Shown here piece after piece: positions 9,062 to 21,335 of a DNA stretch of 62,068 nt. The notes under the pieces were generated by a model. The model worked only from the letters and a program-made list of their open reading frames with translations. It was not told where the DNA came from and searched no databases. The number at the start of each line of letters is the position of its first letter. Within the stretch, counting starts at the first letter, position 1. The translations under genes were made by a program, and so were the position numbers. Source of the stretch: Nemertoderma westbladi (taxonomy: Eukaryota; Xenacoelomorpha; Nemertodermatida; Nemertodermatidae); contig JAUCBJ010007977.1 of assembly GCA_032718475.1 (NCBI GenBank), positions 1-62,068 on the forward strand, in the 5' to 3' direction.

Positions 9062-10747
9062 TTACGTTGAGGAGTCCCTAGATGTTTGTTGGATTAGGGA
9101 GGTGGTCGTGGGAAGAGTATCTTGCCTTCCATAGTTTCCGGATAGTTCTCTGTCTCGTTCCAGTAAACATAAACGACCAACTGGGCGATTGAGTTGTTGT
9201 GTTTCGAATACAATTCCAGGTTTCTTAAAGTTACGTCGCATGACGACGAGTTCTACCGATCGCACTAAACCATCATCGGATATATGAGTCTTGATGATAC
9301 GACCTGTCTGCCACCGCTTACGTGGAAGATCTGATTCCACGATAAGGACCATGTCTCCGGCGCTGACGTTTTCTTGCTGCGCAAACCACTTGGTTCGAAG
9401 TTGTAGCGTAGGCAGATAATGTTTTTCGAAATGGTCAGCGAAACGACGGGATAATAACTGCATGAGTTGCCAAGTTTGTCGGCAGTATTCGTCTCCGTCC
9501 GTGATTTCCGATTGAGGGAGCATGGCTACAGGTTTCTTCAGTAGGAAATGCGCGGGTGTTAGCGCTTCTAGGGAGTCGGGACTCGATGAGACTGGCATAA
9601 GCAGTCTCTCGTTAAGATAGGCGGTGATTTCTTCCATTAACGTCCGCAAAAGTTCGTCGGTGAGATACGCGCGGCAAGGCACTATAAAGTGAAATACGGT
9701 CTTCACGCTCCTTATTAATCTCTCCCAACTTCCTCCCCACCAAGGGGCGTCGGCGGCGTTGAAGGTCCAGCTAGATGCTGTTACCCTTAGCTGATCGTCC
9801 ACCTGTCTTTGGTTCCAATCCTTAACGTAAGCTTTGATCTCATTATTGGCGCCAATGAAGTTCGTTCCCTTATCAGATCTCATCGTGTTGCTAGTTCCAA
9901 AGCGAGCGATCTGTCGGCGTAAACTCGTATGAAGCTGTTGGTAGATAGATCGTTTACCATATCTAGATGGATCGCTCTACAAGTCATACAGACAAAGATG
10001 ACATCGCTTGAAAACTTTAAGAAAACATCGCTTGACTATAGTCCTAGCACGATATACTTCAATAGGGCCAAATAAATACACACCGGTATTAGTAAAGGGT
10101 GGTTCATAGAAGCTTACTCGTTCCCTAGGTAATTCTGCCTCTCGCTGTGTCAAAGGCCTACTGAATGCTTTCCTACAGGGTATGCAGTTCCTAAGAACTT
10201 GGTTCAGAGCTCTACGGGGTTTATGGAAATAATAGCGAGTTCGAATTTCGCTAAGAACTCGTTCTCTACCAGCATGGTAAAGCCTACTGTGAACATATAC
10301 AATCATCTTGATTTGTATTTCAAGATTTCTAATGAGTATGAGAAATTTAGTGTCAAAGGATAATGGAGCATTAGTTAATCTCCCTCCAACACGTATTAAC
10401 CCATCTATCATTGTGCTAGAGAAACGATCCCTTAAGCGTGTCTGTGGATTTCTCAACAACAGGAAATACTTATCGGAATCTTCATAGCATTGCAGGAGTC
10501 TCAGTATCTGCTTATTGGTTTCTTCATGCTCTTGATAACTGATCTTTTCCGTCAGAAACCTATCCGATACTTTATATTTGGGAAGATCTTTAATAGCATG
10601 GACCTGCGCGGATGTCAGTGGAGCAGTATCACTAGCCATCTTCGTCCTGGAGTAGTGATGATGGAAGCATCGCTTCAAATACACGACGGCCTTACAAAGC
10701 CGATTCCAGGAGCTATAGTGATTTATCGCTCACTGCAGGAGAGGTGA
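9062..10747 (-). pseudogene. BEL/Pao integrase remnant of copy B
   Basis: The N-terminal zinc domain (10684 to about 10150) has a His-His-Cys-Cys pattern in HSRLYHAG and CIPCRKAF. The catalytic core follows but is broken. The motif normally reading G-V-D-x-FGP reads GVYLFGP here, so the first catalytic Asp is lost. Two frameshifts fall between about 9985 and 9890. The second Asp (SDKGTNF) and the Glu (GGSWERL) remain in the last frame (9883-9062). That frame continues into the C-terminal BEL/Pao region that sets chromatin and DNA contacts in related elements. Upstream of 10684 the frame is also broken. Inactive. Confidence 0.8.
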
Positions 10748-11169
10748 GAGTCCCTGCGAGACGTCTGGTGTTCCAGATTTCCAGTCTCTTTCTCTAATTT
10801 CCACAACAGATTTATTTGTGGCGGGGAAGTTAAGATCCACAGCGTCGTCCTCAGAAATGTGTAGTACAGACAGATCTATCACGGGTTTAAACAACTTGAT
10901 TTACTCGTCCGGGTTTTAGGTTTGACTTTCTCCGCTCCCTTGGCTTGTCTAATCTCAGCCGTGGTAAGATGAGGAGGCCATTCATCCTCTTCTTTACTTA
11001 GGAAGTCGGGTCCACCTAACCAGTCTGGAGTATCTATCAGTTCTTGAGGAGTTGCTCCTCTGGAGGCGATGTCGGCTGGATTAATCGTCCCAGGGCAATG
11101 TCTCCATTGATCTACATTAGTGCGACTAAGTATAATGGCTACAAGCACTCTACCGTTCCCTTGGCAACA
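10748..11169 (-). pseudogene. RNase H C-terminal remnant of copy B pol
   Basis: A short frame (11148-10879) holds the BEL/Pao signature near the end of RNase H: WRHCPGTINPADIASRG followed by DWLGGPDFL. The sequence between the RT fingers/palm and this point is missing, so a large deletion removed most of RNase H and the RT thumb. The frame then closes before the integrase. Confidence 0.75.
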
Positions 11170-12599
11170 TCAATGGCTTCTTCCACCGATGGGAGTATCC
11201 CGTATGATGTTTTCGATAACCGCTTTAGAGAAGGCGTCCCGGTTGTCATCAGCAGTGGTGCGCACTACTGAGCAGGCATTTGAGGGGCTCGAGATGATCC
11301 CAAAAGCCTGGATGGTCATCCAGTACTCCACCGGTTTCTGGTTGAGGTCTCCTTCAGGCCACCACAGAAATCGTAGGCTGTCTTGATCTCTTTCCAGCAC
11401 CTTAACTTGTAAGAACATGCCTTCTATATCCGAAGCGAAAGCGATAGAATATTGCCGTAATCTTAATAGTATTCCCAACAAGGATTGGAGTAAGTTGGGT
11501 CCAGGCAACAATTCGGAGTTCAGGGATTGTCCCATGTAAAGGGCGGAGCCGTCGAACACTACCCGGACTTCGTTGGGTTTACCGGGTTTTGGAACGTAAT
11601 GATGTGTTAGATAATACGTTCTCTCGGTTATGTGTGTTTCTTCCAGCACTCGCTCCGCGTATCCCTTATCGATGAATTTCTTCAGCTGGGTCTTATACAT
11701 TTCCCTGGCTGAGACATTGGCCGTAAGACGCCGATGTAATTGCGCGATTCTCTTCTCCGCTAAGGGTCGGTTATTTATAAAGTTGGGTTCTCGCCGTCGG
11801 AATGGAAGACCAATCTCATATCGACCTTGATCTTTAAGAAAACGAGTAGTCGTTTCCTGAATCTGTTTGGCTCTTTCTTCTTCGACGGACAGGGCCTTGT
11901 CGTAGGAATTAGGCTCTACTGCTTCTTGAGTGAAGAATCGTACGGCGTGTTCATTGCGAATCTTATTATTGTAGCGATCTATCACCTCGTTTAATTCGTC
12001 GTTGTAGTCGAATTGTCCGCCATGATTGATGAGATGGCACAGGTTTACTTGGTTTCGCCAAGTTTCACTTTCGGTGAGGAGGTCTATTGTATTTTCCTCG
12101 TCGAATAATTGGTTAATATCGTCATTATCTGAGGAGTATGGTGTTCCCTCAGTTGTGGTTTCTCCTTCACTAATTTCTTCTTCCCATTCACTCACTTGAT
12201 GTATCTTTTCGTTAGGTAGTCTTTCCATGAGTGTTCTACGGGAAGGTCCAGTGAAGTACCAACCTACTCTCGTTCTTCCCGCATATGTTTGTAATGGTTG
12301 CAGTCGAGCAGGCCGTTTTTCTAATGTCCCAAGCGCCTCATGCGCATTTTGGCCGATCAATATCTGCACCCCTGGGTAGTCGGTGTTGAATCTAGGGATA
12401 TCATGCTGCTGGGTAAAATGGTCTTCATCCCAGTTGTAAGGTTCCACTTGGCTGGTAGCAAAGTTCTTTATCGCCACCATTTTTACTGACCTTATGCTAT
12501 ATTCTCCTAGTTCATCCTGGGGAGTGGACAATGCGCCTACATAGTAGTCTGTAGCTACTGTGGATTTCCAAACCTGCATAATTCTGCGGGTTCTTTCAA
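11170..12599 (-). pseudogene. protease end and N-terminal RT of copy B pol
   Basis: After the gag knuckles the frame enters the C-terminal part of a DUF1758-type aspartic protease (VQILIGQNAHEALG). The upstream block with the catalytic Asp-Ser/Thr-Gly is absent, so the protease is deleted internally. A BEL/Pao linker follows, then RT blocks VVFDGSA, LLPGPNLL, ASDIEGMF (first catalytic Asp) and SLRFLWW. Just before the expected YVDD box the frame shifts. The downstream residues SVEEAIDVAKG appear in another frame and YVDD itself is missing. Polymerase activity is therefore lost. Confidence 0.8.
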
Positions 12600-15500
12600 A
12601 TTCTGTGTGCAGCAAGATATGATGTTTCGTGCCGCACTTAGCATACCTCGTGTCTGAGTAACAGGTCCGCCGTTGGTGTCCTTGTCTGAGACAATTATAA
12701 CACAACCGCTTATCCCACATGACATCACGTCTATCCTTTAGGGATTTCTTCAAGAATTCATCACATCCACTCAAGCGATGGGGCCCGTCGCACAATGCAC
12801 ATTTGGGTTTGATGTTACTTACTTTAAGCTGTGTTGTGTTGTGCACACTTGTTCTTTCCTCGGGCTTTCTTCCATGAATTATCTTAGGAGGCGTAGGAGG
12901 AGTTGTTGTTACCTGTTCTCTCCTGTCACTGGTTTGAGGTTTAAATTTACTTACGTCTTTATGTGTTTTGTTGACATAATAAGATCTTTCGGTGTCTTTC
13001 CCGCTGTTCTCCTCATGGGAGGTCTGGCTTTCGCCGTCGTCTGTATAACACACTGGTGTTACCTTTCTCCTAGAAACGGGTTTTTCACTCACCTTGTTTT
13101 CCGGTGTCTTCTCTCGGGACTGCTTTAGGAGCTGTAATCTTACCTCTCCATTTAAGAATGACATGAGATCAGCCATGGTAGGGTCTCTTTGTTGCTGGTC
13201 CATCATATAGAGAACTCTTTTGTCCCAACGAGTACCTACTCCACCCTTTGGCAAAGTAGATGCTACGGCTCCAACAACCATGGAACTCTAATATTCATGA
13301 GACTTACCTAACCAATCTAGTTGTCTACAGATCTCCTGAATCTCATCGGAAAACTCTATAATCCTGCTGCTAAGAAACTTTCGGGGCGCTACTAATTTTG
13401 CATACAAATACTTAGCTATGTTATCCTTGTTACCATACCTGATGTTTAATGTATCCCAAACTTGTCTTAATCCATCTGGATGTCCAATAAACTTTAACGC
13501 CATTAACTTGGGAGGTCCTTCCAAGCACTCGATGAGGAATCTAAGTTTCTCTCCGTTAGATAGTACAGAGTTCTGTATGTTATCTTTATAATACTCATTA
13601 AAAGGTAACCATTTCATCTCATCTCCATTGAACTTGACGATCTCTCCCACCTTTACCGCTTGACGGGCTTCGGTTCTAGCCATTTGACGCATAAAACTTT
13701 CTTGGGCCATTGTATTATTTAATATCGAGTTATCGGTATATAAATTTCTCGGATTAGGATCAGGTCTATATGGAATATCATTATCAACGGGTTTATAATT
13801 ACCCTTAATAGGGTTCACTATAGGAGTTTCTACTTCACTAGCAGTATAGATGCGTGTAGGCTCCACACCTTGCGCATGAAATACTTTAGACCTAACAGGT
13901 TGACACATTGTTACAGGGGGTGGTGGTATACCCAATTGTATATTTACTAATTTATCGCGTTCTAACGCGATACTCTGCTGCACTTCTTGCAACTCTAACC
14001 TACCCTCTCTTACTGTTCCCTTTAACTGCTGAACAGTCCCTTCTAACTCCCGGACCTGCTGGGAGGAACATATCCGATGTTCCTTCAGCTGCCCGAGCAG
14101 GAGACCCATCTCCCGCCGTCCATCATCCACCCACTCTACCGCCGAAGCGGGAGCCGCCAACATAGTAGCGGGTAGACAAGGGACGACGGGCGACAAATCG
14201 TTGATGTCTTGCTCAGCGTCCAGGACCGGTATTGATTCAGGGGCTATTCTACTGGGCACAGGTAGTTTAGTACTGTGCAAAGGGAATTTAGAGTTAGGTT
14301 CTGGAAGTACAGGGGTCTCTATCACAGAGGGAGTGGCTTTGAGAACAGGCCTAATTATTTCAGGCTCATCTACTATAGTAGAGAGTCTTTCTACCCTAAT
14401 AATTTGGTCTGTAGGCGCAGGATGACTTAAATCTACACTAGCTAGTTGCCTTCTCACAGCTGGGGGCAAATTAGGCAATTTCTGCCGGTGCAACGCCCTT
14501 CTACGTCCGCTGGAATGAGATTTATTTCCTCTACCTTCATGATCTGTTGTATCGCCTTCATCAGAGGATGTAAATCCCTGTCTCTTGGGAGTAGATCGAC
14601 TCAGCAGCTGCATCTGAGTAGCTGTTCTCTGTTTGTTTAAGTAATCTTGCTTCACTTGAAGATTTTCCAACTCTAGTTGGGCTGTCTCTTCAGATGCCCT
14701 CCGTTCTGCTTCTACCACTGCCTCTGACGCTTTTCTTTCAGCTTCTGCCGCCTTTCTTTCAGCTTCTGCCGCCTTTCTTTCAATTTCTGCCGCTGCCGCT
14801 GCCGCTGTCTTTCTGTCTTCTATCCGTTTTTTCTTTAGTTGTTCTTCCTGTTCCATAGCGATGAAGATGCTTTCATCAAATTTAGCCTGCTCAGCGGCTA
14901 ATATTTCCGCATCTAACGAGTCCAACACAAATTTGGCCCCTTCACTATTAGGGTGAAGTCCAGCTAGCCGTCTCCTTAGCTCTTTGTCACCTATGAATCG
15001 TTGATAGTCCGACAGATAGATGACAATAGCGTCTTTCTTCTGAGGTTTTTCGGATGTAGCTTCACTTTCCACCTGAGAAAAGGTAGCGTCTGTTGACTCT
15101 CCATGGGTCATGCGCTCGGTTAGCTGAGCTTTCCATTGTGTCATTCCCTGGACCTTAAGACTCACCCGTTGGAACCAAGTTTTTACGGCCACTTGCAACG
15201 ACGTGTCTTGGCTTCTCTTCGAAGCTTCTTCAAAGGCCGAAAGGATTAGTCTGATCCGTAAAATTAGTTCTCGCACTTGATAAAGCAGCTCTCCCTGCTC
15301 TTGAGGTCCTTGTCGTTGTTGAAACAGGTGTTCCTCTAATCGCTCCAAAGAGTTGAAGAATCCCTGGACATATCCTGCTGCCGACCTCTTCCACACAGCT
15401 GGATCTTAAGTGTCCTTCACTACTCCCATCCTGTATAAGTCCTCCCAGGCAACTTCCGATAAGTTAAACGGGAGTCCGGGTCTGGGGAAGTTCCATTGCG

Positions 15501-15987
15501 TCTCGACAATAGACTTCAGTTCCTCCATTGTATATCCCGCATAACTGTCCTTGGTCGATCGCTTACTTCTCGCCCAATCGATTTGATGTTCTTCCACCGC
15601 AATCAATACTCTAGTGAGTACGGCTCCAGGAAGAATTAGAAGTGGATCTGGATAAACCGCTTCTGTCATACTTGCTCCGATCTCGGGTGTCAACTCTACA
15701 GTGTCTGAACTACTGGAGTTATCGGGCTGTTGAGAAATAAGTTCTCGGTTCGGGTGCTGCTGCTGTTTAACAGCTGCCTCTTGGTCCCGCTTGACTTGAG
15801 CCCTAGTGCCTATGATAGACCTATGGTGCTTTACTAGCCTAGGGTCTGATACTACTACTGTAGAGATGACCTTTCTTACAGTAGGAGGGGACTTGGACCT
15901 CAGTCTCAGATTTTCTATACTTCTATCTGAGTCACAAACTGTTCTTTCTAGGAGACTATCTGACAGTGTTTGTTTTCTGTCAGCCAT
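12600..15987 (-). pseudogene. BEL/Pao gag of copy B with two in-frame stops
   Basis: The start is the ATG at 15987, in good context. One frame runs from here to 11170, interrupted only by TAA at 15406-15408 and TAG at 13288-13290. In order it has a basic N-terminal region, a long Ala/Glu/Lys/Arg coiled coil (about 14840-14640), a Pro/Ser-rich middle, and the DUF1759-like capsid segment (KFNGDEMKWLPFNEYY, about 13650-13300). The zinc region follows at 12801-12610, with C-X2-C-X3-H-X4-C and C-X2-C-X4-H-X4-C. At about 1,120 residues it is long for a BEL/Pao gag. Both stops lie between domains, so leaky stops are possible, but nonsense mutation in a dead copy is simpler. Confidence 0.8.
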
Positions 15988-17834
15988 GTTTGATTTTACA
16001 GTTGAATGCCTACTATTATAATGACAGTTAAAGCAAGTCTAGTAATTCAGTATCAACTGTAAGCCTAGTAATTAATTACCGATACCGTTACTCAGTGTAA
16101 CGTGATATATATTAATATATTAAATACCGGTATACTTATAGTATATATATAAGTATTATTACAGACTAGGATTAGTCACAGAATACCGGTATATAATTTC
16201 AGCCTAAATTTATATAATAAATATAATAAGCCTACCTTAAATACCGGTAATGTCAATTATTTTATAATAACTGAATCTCTGAATTTTAGGGTTACTTCCC
16301 TTTTACTTTATTACTGTTATTTAAGCAGTAGTTCAACTGATATTAAGACCTAATTGATGTATAACAGGCCTACTATTTTATAAATCTGTTTGAGTTGATT
16401 TATAATATATATATATACCCGTACAATGGGTTTTGACAATGTTTGAAATAAATGTTATTATTTCTAGATGGGGAGTCACTACACAGAAGCTGAACGCTCT
16501 CAGTGGAGTGCTACCTGTTGCTGTTAGACACAAAAACGAATAATTCTACTTTACTAAGTTACTTATCACTACAAATTACATACAATTACAGTTTGAGATT
16601 ACAATCTCTAAATAAACACCAAAAAGTTACACGTACAAATTTTAGGGTAATTTTACAAGAAATCCACAAACCAGCCTAACAAGGAGTTAGAATTTCTGGT
16701 TCTTACAAACGGACAGGATACTACGGTATTTGAAAGCAATAAAGCAGTAGTAAGTAAATTGCGTTGTCCAGATAAGAAAATACCACCGTCTGACGACTTA
16801 TAGTCTTAAACTATAAGTACTTCGTTATGTACCCGGAGTGTCCTTACCTAGAAGTTAATTACTGCAGCCAACCAGAGCTAACGTGCCTATTAACCAGTTT
16901 ACAACACAAATATACTGCCTACACACTAATTACTTCCGGAAAGTACTGTACTCTAAACCCTAGATTAGGTACAAGTACTTATACAACAAATAAACAGCAG
17001 TTAAATATACTTGTACAGCTAAAAGAACCACGGCATCTGCTGGAGTGACCAGAGCACAAAATCACCAGTCTTTACCTATGCCAAGCAGCCCTTATGTAGT
17101 ACCGGGGTTAATTTAACTATAACGGTATGTATAACAAGCACAATTACTGTAGGAATAAACTTGGGGAATTGGAGGTTGCGAATACTCGCATAGACTCTGA
17201 ATAATAAATATTACGCTACCCGTGCAGACTATACAAACAAAATACAGACCAAATGCTGGCAGACTACTGTCAAGCCTAAATAAACTACAGTATATGCAGA
17301 CTCCGAAATGGTTAGTTAGTAGGCATTCTAACCGAGTAGCACGACTTATTCTTTCGGGGGGGATTTACATTACAACACTGGATGATCCCACCTTCCTAAC
17401 TAGTACTTTATCGGACATACACTCTACACACTCTGCAATCGCTTCAGACCTAACAACAGCTAGACAACAATCCGGCCTACAAATTATCTATACAATCTGA
17501 GCAGGATTCACGCCTTCTGCTCAATATTACACTTACAGATAAATAAAACTGACAGAAATAAGTAAAATCCCAATAAAAAACCAGGGCTGCAGTCCCTGAT
17601 TAAATATCAAGACCTACCGGTATATAATTATCAAAATCGAATAATACTGTTGTACCTGTAAGTACCGGTTCGGGTAGTTGGGCAGTTAGGCCTACAGCTT
17701 ACCGTTCGACCGGTACCTTCGACTTTATTGCCTACGGTGCAATAAAGAAACTAGAAATCTATTACTGTTCTTACCAGAACAATAGACAACTATATTTATT
17801 GCCTACTGTGCAATCAAGAGTTAAAATCTATTAT
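15988..17834 (-). other. leader between 5' LTR and gag of copy B
   Basis: This is non-coding, AT-rich and scattered with ACCGGTA motifs. Near 17725-17840 an imperfect repeat of about 90 bp contains two copies of a block with TATTGCCTAC and TGCAATAAAG or its variant. I found no clear tRNA primer-binding site next to the LTR end at 17835. Small open frames on the plus strand (for example 16827-17048) are not supported. Confidence 0.55.
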
Positions 17835-18909
17835 TGTTCGCGCTTTCAGACCTTTAGCAGTTTAACCTGCCAATTTCAGTTGTCTTCTTGTTTATAAATC
17901 GACTTTAGCCTAGACCAATTATTTAATGTAATAAAGTTACATCTGCCGAAGCCAGTCTGTGCACGATCATTCACCCACAGTTAAGGGAGACTGGATTCGG
18001 ATGCTTTGAAGTTATTGCTGTGCAGACCTACTGTATTATTCGATTGATCGTTACTATATAATATATGACAAATATATTTACTTTCGGGAAATATTAACAG
18101 TTCCTTTAGGACGTGGCACTTTAAGTATAAAAACAGAGTTATGACTTATACTAATCACAACTAGATGGATAATGAGTTTCGTAAATAGCGCATTGTTTAG
18201 GAGATGCTTTATTATCTGTCACACTACTTCACACGACTTCACACTACTGCACACTAATACACACTGATCTGCCGACCGTCACTGAATTTGATCATATATA
18301 AGGAAGATCGCAACTGACACTTGTAGGGATTATGAAATAGCATTTAATTCACACAAAAACCACTATAATGTAAGTCGCAGTTGCTAATCGGTATATTCCA
18401 AATATATCAGCAATATACTTCAACAGATAACAACAATTAATAACAGAAGCAAAATAATGCGGTGAACAATCAGTATGTGTTACGTAATGCATTGAGTTCA
18501 ATCAGTTCGTCAGGTAAATGCAGCCAGTAATGCGTTGCAGATAATAGATTTACGTTCTTGTAATCAAAGCCATCAGATCTTTAGGCCAAAGTCTGAAACT
18601 TCCGAAACAGAAGTACAGAAGAACTCTAAGCCGGTTTTCCGGCTCAGAAAGGTAAACAAAGACCGTAATGCATTGCGCGGTTTTACATAGGCCCTTGTTC
18701 AACATAAAGTGAAAATCGCTCTGATTGGCTGAGCAGAACAAAAAGGTTCCACGTTTACAGAAAATCAGCTGACAGATTTCGTCATCTGAGCTCCAGTCTT
18801 TTAGAGTATTAGGCGCATTGCGGAAAAAATGACTTGTTATGTCCGCTAAAGCACCTACACGGTACATTGCGGGGAAAAATGACTTGTTATGTCCGCAAAA
18901 GCTTTTACA
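17835..18909 (-). repeat. 5' LTR of copy B
   Basis: On the minus strand it starts TGTAAAAGCTTTTGCGG at 18909 and ends CGCGAACA at 17835. It is 1075 bp, against 1182 bp for the copy A LTR. The two are recognisably the same family but clearly diverged, with many indels, so they come from different insertion events or subfamilies. A 125-codon frame inside it (18927-18550) has no counterpart in the other LTR. Confidence 0.75.
18208..18213 (-). promoter_or_regulatory. polyadenylation signal in the copy B LTR
   Basis: AATAAA on the minus strand, followed by GCATCTCCTA, at the same place as in copy A's LTR. Confidence 0.45.
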
Positions 18910-18938
18910 AGTACAAATAAAGATCATACAACTAAATA

Positions 18939-19840
18939 CACCATGTCCCAGAATATAGTGTCGTAATTCAGTGACACCCCCCCCCCCCCCCCCCCCCTAA
19001 TTTTTCTACAAATCTTAATGAGATAGCATGAAATTTGAAACAGAGATAGTTTCACCTCCCAACCACTTACTGGGTGAGCCAGAATTTTTATTTTTGCTTT
19101 CAATCTTTAGCTACAAGCGTTTAAAAAAAGTGTCTCCAGCAATATTACACCAGTTACACCGCAGTTATTCTTCTACCTTACAGCTGTTTGTTGGTACCAA
19201 TGGAAAACTGGCCATGCAAGGATTCCAAATATGTAACACAATTTGAATTTCGTTGAAAAATAGCTGAGATATGAGAGTTCAAATTTTGCATGGTTTTGCA
19301 ACGACGCGAGGCTATTTTATTCTATTAATAAATAAACCATATTCTTGAACATTTTTTAAATGTATGAATAGCTACGTAATAGTATGATTAAAGATGTAAT
19401 GCATTGTTGCCCAGCTACGTATTTGGATAAACAAAACATTCCAGATTATGATGCATTTATTAAATCGAATAAAATAGCCTCGCGCAGGTGCATAACCATG
19501 CACCATTTGAACGCTCATATATCAGCTATTTTTCAACGAAATTCAAATTGTGTTACATATTTGAAATCCTTGCAGGGCCAGCTTTCCATTGGTACCAACA
19601 AACAGCTATAAGGTAGAAGAATAACTGCGGTGTAACTGGTGCAATATCGCTAGAGACACTTTTATTAAACGCTTGTAGCTAAAGTTTGAAAGCAAAAATA
19701 AAATTCTGGCTCACCCAGTCAGTGGTCGGGAGGTGAAACTATCTCTGTTTCAAATTTCATGCAATCTCATTAAGATTTGTAAAAAATTAGGGGGGGGGGG
19801 GCGTGGCGTCTATTACGACACTATATTCTGGGACATGGTG
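18939..19840. mobile_element. foldback or MITE-type element with arms of about 400 bp
   Basis: The two halves are inverted copies. The left arm is about 18939-19345 and the right about 19435-19840, around a loop of about 90 bp. The ends are CACCATGTCCCAGAATATAG and its complement, each flanked by TA, which suggests a TA target duplication as in Tc1/mariner-like elements. Each arm has a C (or G) homopolymer at the same place (18978-18997 and 19790-19801). No transposase is encoded, so it is non-autonomous. It lies 29 bp outside the copy B LTR. Confidence 0.75.
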
Positions 19841-20856
19841 TATGTAATGCTAAATTAATTAATAATTACCAAAGTAAGTACTGATCTAGAACAAATAATG
19901 AGAAATCAACATATTAAACTTCTAGTTCATTGATTGGATAAATATATTATTATCCGCATTTTTAGAAAAAATTAAGTAATGATTATTTATTTTACAAAAA
20001 GAAAGTACTATTTTTTTGTCCGACTTTTTTATCCGCATTTACGAGGAATAGTAGAATGTGTAGCCGAGGAATAAATGCACATTCTAATATTTCGAGGAAT
20101 ACACATCTAGGTCCGATAATGAACCTATCATCAAAGTTTCATCCAATTCTATCAACATTAAGTGCAAGAAGTTGTGTGTACAAACAAACACACAAACAAA
20201 CAAACAAACAAACACGTGTGAGAAATAAGGACATCCAATTCTTGGATCCGTCCAATTACTGATCTAGAATATATAATGCGAAAACAACAGGAAAAATCTT
20301 CTAGATCGTTGATTGGATAAATATTTTATTACCGCATTTTTGGAATTTTGATTGTATTACTTAAATTGCTACTTTTACGAATATACCCCAAAATCGTACC
20401 AATTTAGCCAAAGCCAACTTTGTCAATTACCAAAGTAGGGCCTACCAATTTAAGAATAAAATTACGTATTACATGGGGAAAAAAACGTAGAATATTTTTT
20501 TTTCAATATTCTCTCGACCCTTTATTAACCTCGCTGACGATCGGCAAATAAAATGCCTCGAAAATGATGAAATTGTTTCCCATATAATAAATAATTATTT
20601 TGTCTGCATATGCGGACAAAAAAGTCTTTATGTCCGCATTTTTGCGGATAAAAAATTGAATTTTTAAAAGAATAACTATTTACATCATTGTGTGCAAAGT
20701 AGCGCTTTGCAGCGTTATAATCCGAGTTTATTTATGTACCGAGCGAGCGCAGCGAGGGAGGTCTACATAAATAAACAAGAGTCTTTAACGCTGAAACCGC
20801 TGAAAGCTGTGACCTTTGCCAGTTTGACCCTTTTGATGTATGTAATTTTGTTACAT
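19841..20856. other. AT-rich intergenic DNA
   Basis: No gene was recognised. It contains several copies of TCCGCATTT-type motifs, a short CAAACA microsatellite (20182-20213) and two related blocks beginning CTGATCTAGAA (about 19881 and 20260). Confidence 0.5.
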
Positions 20857-21335
20857 TACCGTATTTACTCGAATAAGATCCCCCCTCGAATTAAGGCCCC
20901 CCTTACCATCAAATTAGCAACTTAAACGCCTTCCCCGAATAAACGCCCCGGCGTTTAATACAGTAATAATACATTGTGGAGCGTTAACATTGTTGAGAGT
21001 TAACTGATTGTTAAAACTGAAGGTAAAATGTAGTTAGGGTGTTGTGGGGTGTTGTATCGCTGTAATAGGCTGCTTTGTAATCTAGATAATCCTGGTTTTA
21101 TTTGAATTATTTCATTTGTTCAACTTATTTTCTTCAATTTAACAACATTCTTTATTAGGGTATTTAGATTCAAAATGCTGAAAATCTGGAACATAAACAT
21201 AAAGGCCCCCCCACTCGAGACTCGAACCACACAATTTGGAATTTAAACGCCTTCCCCGAATAAACGCCCCCTTCCCCAATTGGCAATTTACAAACTTAAG
21301 CGCGCTGGCTCTTATTCGAATAAATAGGTATCTCA
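20857..21335. mobile_element. short inverted-repeat (MITE-like) element
   Basis: The left end reads CCGTATTTACTCGAATAAGA and the right end, in reverse complement, reads CCTATTTATTCGAATAAGAG. Internal copies of AAACGCCTTCCCCGAATAAACGCCC occur near both ends (about 20925 and 21243). At about 480 bp it has no coding capacity. Confidence 0.5.

Larger units (their letters stand above)
6365..18909 (-). mobile_element. 5' part of a large BEL/Pao LTR retrotransposon (copy B), degenerate
   Basis: Read from 18909 downwards it has a 5' LTR, a leader of about 1.85 kb, gag, pol remnants in protease-RT-RNase H-integrase order, a 1.9-kb spacer and a truncated ORF1. Domain order and sequence (DUF1759-like gag, paired zinc knuckles, DUF1758-type protease end, the ASDIEGMF block of RT, H2C2 integrase, C-terminal DUF5641-like region) place it in BEL/Pao. 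It carries in-frame stops, internal deletions and frameshifts and cannot be active. ORF2, ORF3 and its 3' LTR would lie to the left of copy A, outside the window. Confidence 0.82.

Noticed and set aside
18550-18927. A 125-codon minus-strand ORF in the copy B LTR
   Set aside because: No matching frame exists in the copy A LTR and no domain is seen.
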